A stretch of DNA of 64,000 bases from Macrococcoides epidermidis. Its GTDB lineage: Bacteria; Bacillota; Bacilli; Staphylococcales; Staphylococcaceae. A program made the translations under genes and the position numbers. The DNA is taken from assembly GCF_042659445.1 (NCBI RefSeq), contig NZ_JBHSSR010000001.1; one strand, given 5' to 3'. This document shows, piece after piece, positions 8,168-17,205 of the stretch (position 1 is the stretch's first letter; each line of letters starts with the position of its first letter). The notes beneath the pieces are model-generated. The model was not told where the DNA came from. It did no database searches and saw nothing but the letters and a program-made list of their open reading frames with translations.

Positions 8168-10150
8168 TTAATCGATACGTTTCATCGGTATCGTTTTTGT
8201 CATCGGTGTAGTAAGCGGTATCGTTTCGTACATCACTTCATTGGATGGAAGTTCAAACCACTTCACTGGTGATGCAGTAAATCGTTTTATAGCAATCTTC
8301 CATTGAAGGATAAGACGCTCATACCATAACAGATCACCATCCAGTAAAACTTCGTCCTTAAGTACTACAAATTTAAAGTCACTAATAATTCGCAAATTGT
8401 TAGTACCATACGGTCTGAACTGCTCTTTCATCTGTTTCGTTTTAACTAAAGTTCTGGCAATGTTCTTAACATAGTAATTGACGTTCTGGTGCATTCTAAA
8501 TCCTAATATTAACTGAACTTTAAATATTGAGTCAGTATTAAAGTTTTCTATTCGATAATTAACCTGAAACGGTTCGTCACTAACTTTTACATTTACAAAC
8601 CAATACACATCAGCACGTTTTGGACGTCCGTCTAATATAGACTTAATCACTTGTTTCTCTATCATACGATTCTCTTCATTCGTCGTTAAGTAAACCAGAT
8701 TAGTCGCAAATTTCGGTACACTACGATCTTGTTTTAATGACTTCAGTTGTCCTAAATATTCATCGATCGCAACATCATGCGATTGTTTATCTTTTATCAA
8801 ATAACCGTTATACCATACGATCATGATAAATATGATCAAGCAAGAAATAAGCACTGCCACATAACCACCATGCATAAATTTTGCCAGACTTGAGATAAAG
8901 AATGCGAATTCTAATATAAAGAAGAAGCCAATCGTTAAATATAATAACAATGTATTGACTTGTTTCGTTTTAAGATAATAAGAAAGTAAAATTGTTGTCA
9001 TCATCATTGTTACAGTAATACTTAATCCATAAGCTGCTTCCATGTTGACACTCGTTTTAAAATAGAGGACAACAAGTATACATAAAAACCAGATAACTGC
9101 TGTCACAGTTGGAATATACATTTGACCTTTTACTGTCGAAGGATATTTAATATCCAGTTTAGGCATAAACTTTAAATGGATTGCTTCAGAAACTAAAGTG
9201 TATGCTCCAGTAATTAAAGCTTGCGATGCAATGATTGCAGCAAATGTCGCCATTAATACACCATAAAGAATGAAAGACTCAGGCATAATCTGAAAAAATG
9301 GATTAATTTCTTCTAGATGCTTTGTATCTCCAATATGCTGAATTGTCCAGGCACCCTGTCCAAGATAGCTTAAAATCAACATTATTTTTACAAATGGCCA
9401 TGTGTAGTAAATTGACTTTTTACCGACATGTCCCATATCTGAATAAAGTGCTTCTGCACCAGTCGCACATAAAAATACTGTCCCTAAAATTAATAATCCC
9501 ATCTTATTGTCAGGACTAAATAATATTTTAATGCCAAGTAATGGATTAAAAGCTTCTAAAACAGATAAATCCTGCATAAGCTGAATCGTTCCGAATATAC
9601 CCATCATCGAAAACCATAACAGCATCACCGGCCCAAAGATTTTACCGATACTTCCTGTACCAAATCGTTGAGCAAAAAATATAGCCGTAATAATCGCGAT
9701 AACAATCATAATAATATTATTTTGATCAGATGCGAAACTATGATAAAAATAAGGAATTTCCTGTAGCCCTTCGATAGCTGATGTCACAGTAACTGCAGGT
9801 GTCAAAATACCGTCGGCGAGTAAAGCAGCACCACCGATGATTGCCGGAACAAGTAACCATTTCTTCTGCTTGCGTACGAGTGTATATAGACTAAATATAC
9901 CACCTTCACCATGGTTATCCGCACGCATACAAATCATCACGTACTTTATTGTTGTCAGCATCGTGAGTGTCCATATAACAAGTGAAAGACATCCTAAAAT
10001 ATATTCTCTTGTTAAATTTGATAATCCTCCGTTAACAGATACTATTGCTTTCATTACATATAAAGGTGATGTTCCTATATCGCCATATACAATACCAAGA
10101 GCGATTAACAACATCCCTATATTCACTTTTTTATTCTGATTTATATGCAT
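8168..10150 (-). CDS. kup: Low-affinity potassium transporter Kup
   Basis: Kup/HAK/KUP potassium-proton symporter, 660 residues from the ATG at 10150, chosen because AGAGGTG lies 5 nt before it; an in-frame ATG six codons earlier has no site. The hallmark GDIGTSPLY is at residues 23-31. About 12 membrane segments follow, then a C-terminal cytoplasmic domain of about 190 residues. It is a single transcription unit with its own terminator, inside the block that separates rsgA from prkC. Confidence 0.95.
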   Translation of the reverse strand: MHINQNKKVNIGMLLIALGIVYGDIGTSPLYVMKAIVSVNGGLSNLTREYILGCLSLVIWTLTMLTTIKYVMICMRADNHGEGGIFSLYTLVRKQKKWLLVPAIIGGAALLADGILTPAVTVTSAIEGLQEIPYFYHSFASDQNNIIMIVIAIITAIFFAQRFGTGSIGKIFGPVMLLWFSMMGIFGTIQLMQDLSVLEAFNPLLGIKILFSPDNKMGLLILGTVFLCATGAEALYSDMGHVGKKSIYYTWPFVKIMLILSYLGQGAWTIQHIGDTKHLEEINPFFQIMPESFILYGVLMATFAAIIASQALITGAYTLVSEAIHLKFMPKLDIKYPSTVKGQMYIPTVTAVIWFLCILVVLYFKTSVNMEAAYGLSITVTMMMTTILLSYYLKTKQVNTLLLYLTIGFFFILEFAFFISSLAKFMHGGYVAVLISCLIIFIMIVWYNGYLIKDKQSHDVAIDEYLGQLKSLKQDRSVPKFATNLVYLTTNEENRMIEKQVIKSILDGRPKRADVYWFVNVKVSDEPFQVNYRIENFNTDSIFKVQLILGFRMHQNVNYYVKNIARTLVKTKQMKEQFRPYGTNNLRIISDFKFVVLKDEVLLDGDLLWYERLILQWKIAIKRFTASPVKWFELPSNEVMYETIPLTTPMTKTIPMKRID

Positions 10151-10241
10151 TATCGCACCTCTAATCATTTACTAATCGATTTCAACCGATTCTTGCATTT
10201 TATTCTCATTTAAAGCAAATTACAATAAAATTTTTTAACAC

Positions 10242-10565
10242 TTATTGATTACCCAGTTTCTCGTTTTTACGATCAATACTTTTATATGATTTGCCAAGAT
10301 TTTCTTTATATTCCGGCTTTAATTCCAAATCGTATTTTTTAAGTAATTCTCTTTCTACTTCCAGCTTTATTCGATCTATATGTGACTGACTCATACGACG
10401 ATAAATCCTATAGTTGAAGAATAGTATCGATAACATCAAGATAACTAGACTAGAAAATCCGAATATCACCATCAATTGAAGCTGATCTATCATCGCTTGA
10501 AACTGATCCTGTTTTTCAATAATAAAATCTTCTAGATTTTTAAATGGTTTTGTAAAAAATATCAT
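10242..10565 (-). CDS. Small single-pass membrane protein of unknown function
   Basis: 107 residues, no family recognised. A short amphipathic N-terminus is followed by one membrane helix (roughly residues 30-52) and a highly charged C-terminal half rich in Lys and Glu that may be helical. The start ATG has a G-rich AAGGGGGG ribosome site. It ends about 90 nt upstream of the kup start, and no terminator is seen between them, so co-transcription with kup is possible. Coding is supported by the start site and amino acid pattern only. Confidence 0.65.
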   Translation of the reverse strand: MIFFTKPFKNLEDFIIEKQDQFQAMIDQLQLMVIFGFSSLVILMLSILFFNYRIYRRMSQSHIDRIKLEVERELLKKYDLELKPEYKENLGKSYKSIDRKNEKLGNQ

Positions 10566-10655
10566 GAATAACCCCCCTTATATTTTTCTTATTGTTTTAT
10601 AAATGCACTAAATATATGTATGATATTACTATAAATGAAGAATGGAGTGAAACAA

Positions 10656-10964
10656 ATGACAAAAACAATCACATTAGACGCGATACAGGATGCAATCAAT
10701 ACTGGAACAGATGCAGTAATATTAGATGTAAGAGAATTAGATGAATTTGTAGCAGGTCATATTCCTCAAGCTACACATCTTCCACTATCTGAAATTGAAA
10801 CACAATCAGTTGCTCTTGCTAAAGATGTTGAATATATTATTATTTGTAAAAAAGGTGGTCGTGCAATGAAAGCTGGTCAGTACTTAGAAGATAAAGGCTA
10901 TAACGTTACAGTTGCAGAACAAGGTATGGATGACTGGACTGGCGAAGTAAAGATAGAAGATTAA
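10656..10964 (+). CDS. Rhodanese-like sulfurtransferase domain protein
   Basis: 102 residues from the ATG at 10656, which has GGAGTG 6 nt upstream; a longer frame from 10635 would swallow that site. Single rhodanese domain: AVILDVRELDEFVAGHIPQA (start of the domain) and the active-site loop ICKKGGRAM with the catalytic Cys. It carries or transfers sulfane sulfur; the acceptor is unknown. It stands alone on the plus strand between two minus-strand genes and has its own terminator. Confidence 0.9.
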   Translation: MTKTITLDAIQDAINTGTDAVILDVRELDEFVAGHIPQATHLPLSEIETQSVALAKDVEYIIICKKGGRAMKAGQYLEDKGYNVTVAEQGMDDWTGEVKIED

Positions 10965-10968
10965 AAAT

Positions 10969-10995
10969 AACCGTGCTCAATCGAGCACGGTTTTT
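10969..10995. terminator. Terminator between rhodanese and P450 genes
   Basis: AACCGTGCTC, loop AATC, GAGCACGGTT, then TTT; 4 nt after the rhodanese stop. It can also serve the convergent P450 gene. Confidence 0.9.
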
Positions 10996-11005
10996 AAATA
11001 CATTT

Positions 11006-12283
11006 CTATTTAGTACGATCAATATTCAATCTAACATTATTTATAATCATACCTGATTTCACACGCCCTGGTAATTTCGTACGATCAACAGTAAAATCTT
11101 GTGGTGGCACATCGTAATTAATTTCCTGCGCGAAGTATTTCATTGTTTCTTCCATAATGATAATTGTCATCCATTCTCCTGCACAGCGATGATTCGTATG
11201 ATAGTCTCCTCCACCTTGAGGAATCAAATCAAACGGACTACCATCCCAATTATCAAAACGATACGGATTAAATCGTTCTGGTTCACTAAATGTATCTTCT
11301 CTATGCAATGTACCAAATACATCTAATATAATCATCGTATCTTTCTTAATCTTATAGCCATCAAATTCTATATTCTTAGCAGCTTTACCTGGCAAGAAAG
11401 GTACGAAAGGATAATATCGACGAACTTCCTGAACAAACTTATACGCATAATCATTATCATTACGTGCAACACGCGTTCTTTCTCCAGGAAACTCATGCAT
11501 CGCAAGTACCCCATAAGCAACAAATCGGTTAATAGCAACAAGCGGTCGAATCACATTCATTAAATCTACAGAACAAAGTCTCGAATCCATTGGTTTGCCG
11601 TTCATATCTTCCCAATGACTGAATTCATATAAGGCACTTCCTGGTTCAGGATGAATTTTCCCTTTACGTGTCTTAATAATTTGCTCTTCTAAGAAATCTT
11701 CTACACGTGCACGTGCTTTTTTAGCTTCACGATATCCTTTATATGGTGAACCGATTGCTCCAAATGAATCAATCATCTTATCCATATCCATTGCATGTTG
11801 TTCAATATTTTCAGGTGTTTCGATAATACCGGCCCATCTAAAGCCAACTTTTGTTAATAAAATAATAGACTCTTTATATATGTTCACTTCATCCATTAAC
11901 TGCATACGTTGCGTATTCTGAAACCAGTAATTGCGCGTTAACTTACGTAAATATGTTAAATTTTCATCTGTCATTAATGACATAAATAAAGCTTTTCTAT
12001 CAATATGCTTTTTGCCCGTCGTTGTATGTATCGCACCTTTCCCAAATAACGTCTTAACTACACGAGGTGGTAATGTACCAGATCTTTCAATTTTATCGTT
12101 ATCATAAAATAATTCAGCAGCTTGTTTACCGCTAATAACAACAGCTTGTTTACCGCCTAGAACACGCGTTTCAAATACATTTGAATTAAATTTTTTCGTA
12201 CGATTCTGGATATATTCATATCCTTCTTTCATAATCGTTAAAGTATTATCAAGACCTCTATCTTTTGGCATTCTTTTCGCCAT
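11006..12283 (-). CDS. Fatty-acid peroxygenase, cytochrome P450 family CYP152
   Basis: 425 residues. CYP152 enzymes (P450 BSbeta, OleT, CypC) use hydrogen peroxide directly to hydroxylate or decarboxylate fatty acids. The heme-ligand loop is PQGGGDYHTNHRCAGEW, with the thiolate at Cys367. The Arg-Pro pair that binds the substrate carboxylate is visible at Arg246-Pro247 (NVIRPLVAINR). The I-helix Thr of ordinary P450s is absent, as expected. The start is ATG with a GGGGG site. It is a soluble enzyme, and no redox partner is encoded nearby or needed. Confidence 0.94.
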   Translation of the reverse strand: MAKRMPKDRGLDNTLTIMKEGYEYIQNRTKKFNSNVFETRVLGGKQAVVISGKQAAELFYDNDKIERSGTLPPRVVKTLFGKGAIHTTTGKKHIDRKALFMSLMTDENLTYLRKLTRNYWFQNTQRMQLMDEVNIYKESIILLTKVGFRWAGIIETPENIEQHAMDMDKMIDSFGAIGSPYKGYREAKKARARVEDFLEEQIIKTRKGKIHPEPGSALYEFSHWEDMNGKPMDSRLCSVDLMNVIRPLVAINRFVAYGVLAMHEFPGERTRVARNDNDYAYKFVQEVRRYYPFVPFLPGKAAKNIEFDGYKIKKDTMIILDVFGTLHREDTFSEPERFNPYRFDNWDGSPFDLIPQGGGDYHTNHRCAGEWMTIIIMEETMKYFAQEINYDVPPQDFTVDRTKLPGRVKSGMIINNVRLNIDRTK

Positions 12284-12334
12284 GATGATTCCCCCTAATA
12301 AGTATTAATTATCTATACCCTAAATTACAAAAAT

Positions 12335-13201
12335 TTAACTTAAAATTATTCGTTTTGCCTCTTCCATTATTGCATCACTTTCTGCTTCGTTCGTTATATG
12401 TATATCCGGTTGAACTACAAATTCTTCATCTGTGCCATATACGAATACAAAGTCATCAAATTCAATTGTATTAAAGATGTTTGCCGCACCGAAAGAATTT
12501 TCTCCAATTTTCTTTGCATTACTTTGTGATGCAAAATACTCAGGACTTCCTTTCGTTAATGGTGATATCAGGATAATATCAGCTGCATATTGATGTGACT
12601 TTATACCACGTGCATAACGAAGATCTAAAATTACAGGAACATCATGCTGATATGTAATCAATTCATCAAAATTATAGATTGTAACAACCTGATAGCCGTC
12701 ATATCGTCTTACTGTATTTTCTGGAAATTGATTGAAGTGCTGTACATCAAATGTATATTCTTCTGCCCTGCGTAAAACTGTAAGCTGTGATTGTTTAGCA
12801 ATAATATGTGTCCAGTCCTGATTATTATCATCTTCATGAAATAACAATTTTTTGTATCTCGATTCAAGAATATTAATTTCATCATTACTCATTTTTGTAA
12901 TGACATCCCCAACAACGAGACGATTATCATCATTTACTTCTGTGACGATTAACACATCACCTTGTTTTTTTACGTAAAAGCCATTATGTCCTACCATATC
13001 TTTGTGAAAGAAAAACAGGCTTTTTATTTGTAGTTCAGTTAAATATTCCAACATAATCTGTTGAAAAGTATAGTCATTGTTCGGTGCTAGATTTTTGATA
13101 ATATTTAAATATAATGTATTTGCAGCATCATCTGATAAATTATACTGTGCTGCTATTTTCTCTTTCACTTCAGAAAATATTTCGTGGTAATGGTATGACA
13201 T
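12335..13201 (-). CDS. S41-peptidase-like protein without an evident catalytic serine
   Basis: 288 residues, no signal peptide. After a helical N-terminus there is a PDZ-like stretch (VVGDVITKMSNDEIN) and a C-terminal half that follows the S41/C-terminal-processing-peptidase fold: DLRYARG where the family has DLRxNxGG, KKIGENSFGAAN where it has the iGe-TfG strand, and VQPDIHI near the end. The usual SAAE serine segment is not recognisable, so it may be a non-catalytic relative or bind peptides only. The start has AAGGGGG. It lies upstream of the P450 gene on the same strand, 51 nt away, so the two may be linked. Confidence 0.65.
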   Translation of the reverse strand: MSYHYHEIFSEVKEKIAAQYNLSDDAANTLYLNIIKNLAPNNDYTFQQIMLEYLTELQIKSLFFFHKDMVGHNGFYVKKQGDVLIVTEVNDDNRLVVGDVITKMSNDEINILESRYKKLLFHEDDNNQDWTHIIAKQSQLTVLRRAEEYTFDVQHFNQFPENTVRRYDGYQVVTIYNFDELITYQHDVPVILDLRYARGIKSHQYAADIILISPLTKGSPEYFASQSNAKKIGENSFGAANIFNTIEFDDFVFVYGTDEEFVVQPDIHITNEAESDAIMEEAKRIILS

Positions 13202-13273
13202 GTCGTGACCCCCTTGTGTGTATATTTAAAATATAGGTTTAATTATTAAATATTACAAATAAAAAGCATAAAA

Positions 13274-13305
13274 AGACGGCAAAAAATGAATTTACTATGC
13301 CGTCT
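13274..13305 (-). terminator. Terminator of the priA/def-to-prkC gene cluster
   Basis: AGACGGCA and TGCCGTCT separated by 16 nt, followed on the minus strand by TTTTATG; it begins 6 nt after the prkC stop codon. Confidence 0.85.
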
Positions 13306-13311
13306 AAAAAA

Positions 13312-15369
13312 CTATTCAATTTCGTCATAATCGATTTGTTCCTGCAAATACGTCTTGCCATCAATTTTTATAATAATCGCACCTTGTGTATCTGGTTCAA
13401 CTGTAAGTACTAATCTTTTCTTACTTTCTTTTGTTGTTTCATAAGATTCATAGATTGTTGAAATATCATTGTTTTTATCTTTAATAAAAATCTCGACAAG
13501 TTGTGGCATCTTTTCGGTAGCAGGCGGTTCAGAAGGTTGTTCTACAGTATCACCTTCTTCATTTGTAGCAGGTGCTTCTGTTGTTGGCGTCACTTCTTTG
13601 CCTTTATACGGAATACTAACCGTTCCGATGTACTTCTTATCTTTTTCTTCTGGTGTTTCAGTAGTGACTTTCTCTTCTGTATTCTTTTTCTCTTTTCCTT
13701 TTGATACTTCAAAATTTATTGTTGATCCATAAGGGAACTTTATGTTACGGACATTCTGAGAAATAATATCACCTTTTGCAACGTCATCAGAATATATTAC
13801 TTGTACCACATTAACGACAAAACCTAATTGCTCAAGTTCAACTTTGGCTTTTTCAAAGGATTGACCCGTATAATCCTGTACAAATATCTCTTCAACGCCT
13901 TTAGAAACTGTAAAAACAACATTCGTATCTTGAGGCACCACTTCTTTATTACCCTTTACATTTTGTTTAATAATCGTGCCTGACTTCTCATAATTATAGA
14001 CTTGCTTAACTTTCACTGATTTGAAACCTTGCTTTTCTAATTTTTTCTTGACCTTCATGATATCCTGACCCACATAATCTTCAAACATAAACTTTTTAGT
14101 GCCTTTCGATACAGTGAGATTTATTAGTGATAACTCTTTCACTTTTTCTCCAATCATTGGGTCAGATTCTATCACAGTACCATCGTCATATGAATCATTA
14201 TAAACATAATCAACATGACCTTTTCGTAAATTATTTTGTTCAAGTAAACTTGTTGCTTCTGATATTGATTTACCATTGATATCCGGTACTTCACTATATT
14301 TTGGTGCAAAGGTCATATAAGCAATAGCCGTTCCTAAACCTAAAATAAGTAACAACGGTAATAACCATAACCACCATTTTCTCTTTTTTTTCTTCGGTTC
14401 ATGATTATCAATTTCATCATTATTTTGAACCTCTACTGATTCTGTTGGTATCGTTGAAACAGGATGCATTTCAATCGTATCATCAGCTTGTACAACTGGA
14501 ATCATCCTTGTCGCATCGTCAACAATCATCATTTTCGGTTCTTCAGATCGTTCTTCGTCAAGACAGGTGTTTAAATCATCATACATTTCCTGCGTAGTAC
14601 GGTAACGTTGATATTTCTCTTTCATCGTTGCTTTCAAAATAATATTTTCAAGCGCTTGAGGTACTGCTGGGTTTTCTTCGATTACAGATGGCAGTTGTTC
14701 CTGAATGTGCTTAATTGCTACACCGACTGCAGATTCACCTTCATGAGGAGGATGTCCGGTCAACATTTCAAATAAAACGATACCTATTGAATATATATCA
14801 CTTGCTTCATCCGTTTGTTTTCCTTTCGCTTGTTCAGGTGACAAGTAATGCACACTTCCCATAATATGGTTCGTATGCGTCATCGCTGTCTCACTCAATG
14901 CGCGTGCTATCCCAAAATCAGATATTTTAAGCTCTTTTGATTGCGTCATTAAAATATTTTGAGGTTTAATATCACGATGTATAATACGATGTTGATGCGC
15001 ATGTTCAATACCACGCAATATTTGTTTTGTGAAGAATACTGCTTCTTCAACATCTAACGGACTATTATCACGTATATATTCATGTAAAGTTGGGCCATCA
15101 ATATATTCCATAATCATATAATAATGACGTTCATCTTCATCGACATCGAGCACTTTAACGATATTAGGATGAGATAATGTCGTTGCATTCTGTACTTCAC
15201 GTTCAAAACGCTTAACCGCACGATCAACATCGACAGGAGGAATATTAATGATTTTTACAGCGACCTGTGTATCTAAAATAATATCATCGGCGAGGTATAC
15301 ACTACTCATTCCTCCACCGCCGATATATTTCACTAACTTATAGCGATCACTAATAATTGTACCAATCAT
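13312..15369 (-). CDS. prkC: PASTA-domain serine/threonine protein kinase (PrkC/Stk1/PknB)
   Basis: 685 residues. N-terminal kinase with glycine loop IGGGGMSSVY, catalytic Lys39, HRD at 131-133 and DFG at 151-153. An acidic linker follows, then one membrane helix near residues 330-352, and three extracellular PASTA repeats that sense muropeptides or lipid II, then a Thr/Glu/Pro-rich stretch and a short beta-rich tail. It controls cell-wall synthesis, division and antibiotic tolerance. It starts exactly at the end of stp, the cognate phosphatase. In staphylococci rsgA follows prkC; here a 6-kb block separates them. Confidence 0.97.
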   Translation of the reverse strand: MIGTIISDRYKLVKYIGGGGMSSVYLADDIILDTQVAVKIINIPPVDVDRAVKRFEREVQNATTLSHPNIVKVLDVDEDERHYYMIMEYIDGPTLHEYIRDNSPLDVEEAVFFTKQILRGIEHAHQHRIIHRDIKPQNILMTQSKELKISDFGIARALSETAMTHTNHIMGSVHYLSPEQAKGKQTDEASDIYSIGIVLFEMLTGHPPHEGESAVGVAIKHIQEQLPSVIEENPAVPQALENIILKATMKEKYQRYRTTQEMYDDLNTCLDEERSEEPKMMIVDDATRMIPVVQADDTIEMHPVSTIPTESVEVQNNDEIDNHEPKKKKRKWWLWLLPLLLILGLGTAIAYMTFAPKYSEVPDINGKSISEATSLLEQNNLRKGHVDYVYNDSYDDGTVIESDPMIGEKVKELSLINLTVSKGTKKFMFEDYVGQDIMKVKKKLEKQGFKSVKVKQVYNYEKSGTIIKQNVKGNKEVVPQDTNVVFTVSKGVEEIFVQDYTGQSFEKAKVELEQLGFVVNVVQVIYSDDVAKGDIISQNVRNIKFPYGSTINFEVSKGKEKKNTEEKVTTETPEEKDKKYIGTVSIPYKGKEVTPTTEAPATNEEGDTVEQPSEPPATEKMPQLVEIFIKDKNNDISTIYESYETTKESKKRLVLTVEPDTQGAIIIKIDGKTYLQEQIDYDEIE

Positions 15370-16107
15370 TTATTCGCCCCCTTTTAAAGGGACTAGTACT
15401 ACAGATATATTATCACGTGCTCCTGCCTCAACAGAAGCATTAATCAATGCTTCTCCAGCTGCTTTTACATTTTCACGCGTCTTGATAATATCATGTATGT
15501 ATGATTCTTCAAGATAATCAGTTAGACCATCAGAGGATAATAAAAGATAATCATAACGGTCGAAATCATATTCAAACATATCCGGATGGATACGTTTGTC
15601 AGACCCCATAACTTTTGTGATAACATTGCGTTGAGGATGGTTACGTGCCTCTTCTTTCGTTAAACCACCAGCCATCAGTAAATGATTTACAAATGTATGA
15701 TCATGCGTTACCTGGCGCATTTCACGCTCATTGATAAGATAAGCACGTGAATCACCAACGTTCGCAATTACAACCTGATGGTCGAACATTAAAGCACAAA
15801 CTAGAGTAGTACCCATTCCTTGATTTTCATTATTTTCATGACTTCGCTGATAAAGTTGACGATTAATATCCGAGATATTACTTTTCAGCCAACTTTCAGC
15901 ATTTTGACGTTCAATATAGTTTTCCTCTGTAAAACGTGCACCAAGTAAATCATTAACAAAATTACTTGCTACATCCCCTGCATTATGTCCACCCATACCA
16001 TCACAAATAACTACGAGCATCTGTCCAGTATGATTGTAATATACTCCGCCAGCATCTTCATTGCGTTGTCTGACCGGTCCCATATCCGTAAAAAAACGTG
16101 CGTGCAT
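15370..16107 (-). CDS. stp: PP2C-type serine/threonine phosphatase
   Basis: 245 residues from the ATG at 16107, which has GAGGTAG upstream; the frame continues 31 codons further into rlmN but without homology. Metal-binding motifs of the PPM family are visible: RNED (Asp18), CDGMGGH (Asp36), GTTLVCALM, ANVGDSRAYL, LLSSDGLTDYL and ARDNISVVLV. It removes phosphates placed by the adjacent PrkC. The gene starts 4 nt after the rlmN stop and its stop abuts prkC. Confidence 0.97.
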   Translation of the reverse strand: MHARFFTDMGPVRQRNEDAGGVYYNHTGQMLVVICDGMGGHNAGDVASNFVNDLLGARFTEENYIERQNAESWLKSNISDINRQLYQRSHENNENQGMGTTLVCALMFDHQVVIANVGDSRAYLINEREMRQVTHDHTFVNHLLMAGGLTKEEARNHPQRNVITKVMGSDKRIHPDMFEYDFDRYDYLLLSSDGLTDYLEESYIHDIIKTRENVKAAGEALINASVEAGARDNISVVLVPLKGGE

Positions 16108-16111
16108 ATGA

Positions 16112-17203
16112 CTACCTCGTTTCTTCTGCTCTTTCTTTCGCGCGTAATTGTCCACATGCAGCATCAATATCTGCACCATGTTCACGTCTAATTGTAGCAT
16201 TTATTCCATTTCTTTTTAATTCTTTTTCGAACTTAAAGATGTCTTCTTTCGGTGTACGTACGTAATCACGTTCCGGTACATGGTTAACCGGAATTAAATT
16301 CACGTGACAGTTTAAATGTTTAATTAGTTTAGCAAGCTCTTTCGCATGATGTACCTGATCATTCACGCCACCAAATAAACCATATTCAAAAGTGATACGG
16401 CGTCCTGTCTTATTCACATAGTATTCAATTGATTCCATTAACTTCTCAAGATCATATGCACGGTTAATCGGCATTAAACGACTTCTAATATCATTATTAG
16501 GACCGTGTAGACTTAATGCAAAGTTAATTTGTAATGCTTCATCCGCGAAATCATAGATTCTTGGTATGATACCAGATGTAGAAACTGTGATATGACGTGC
16601 GCCAATGTTTAATCCATCATCATGGTTAATAATCTTTAAAAAGTCCATCATTTCTTCGTAGTTTTCGAATGGTTCACCGATACCCATAATAACAACGTGA
16701 CTTACACGTTCTTCTGTTAAATCCAGCGCTTGTTGCACTGCAAGTACTTGAGCAACGATTTCACCCGCTTCTAAATTACGTTTTAATCCACCTAACGTAG
16801 ATGCACAGAATGTACAGCCGATACGACAACCAACTTGTGTCGTAACACAGACAGAATTACCGTAATCGTGACGCATTAAAACTGTTTCAATTGTATATCC
16901 GTCTTGTAGTTCAAATAAGAACTTAATTGTTCCATCCTTACTTTCCTGCTTAACGACTGTTTTTAAAGTCGTCATCGTAAAGTTGCTTTCTAGCACTTCG
17001 CGTAATTCTTTTGATAAGTTCGTCATATCTTCAAAACTTGTTACACGTTTTACATATAACCAGTCAAAAATTTGTTTCGCTCTAAATGATTGTTGCTTGT
17101 GATCTGCTAACCAATCTTTTAACTCATCCAATTGTAATGAGTAGATTGACGGTTTTTCAAAATTGGGCATAAATTTTTTATTCTTCTTTTCTAATAAAGC
17201 CAT
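16112..17203 (-). CDS. rlmN: Dual-specificity 23S rRNA (A2503) / tRNA (A37) C2-methyltransferase
   Basis: Radical-SAM enzyme that methylates C2 of A2503 in 23S rRNA and A37 in some tRNAs. 363 residues. The 4Fe-4S cysteines are Cys126, Cys130 and Cys133 in CRIGCTFC; the methyl-carrying C-terminal Cys is about residue 350 in AACGQL. IMGIGEPFENY is the SAM-binding GEP motif. It starts 2 nt after the rsmB stop. Confidence 0.97.
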   Translation of the reverse strand: MALLEKKNKKFMPNFEKPSIYSLQLDELKDWLADHKQQSFRAKQIFDWLYVKRVTSFEDMTNLSKELREVLESNFTMTTLKTVVKQESKDGTIKFLFELQDGYTIETVLMRHDYGNSVCVTTQVGCRIGCTFCASTLGGLKRNLEAGEIVAQVLAVQQALDLTEERVSHVVIMGIGEPFENYEEMMDFLKIINHDDGLNIGARHITVSTSGIIPRIYDFADEALQINFALSLHGPNNDIRSRLMPINRAYDLEKLMESIEYYVNKTGRRITFEYGLFGGVNDQVHHAKELAKLIKHLNCHVNLIPVNHVPERDYVRTPKEDIFKFEKELKRNGINATIRREHGADIDAACGQLRAKERAEETR

Positions 17204-17205
17204 AA

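Noticed and set aside
15985..16191. 68-codon plus-strand frame and the N-terminal extension of stp
   Set aside because: The frame is antisense to stp and rlmN; stp homologues begin at the ATG at 16107, which has a ribosome site.
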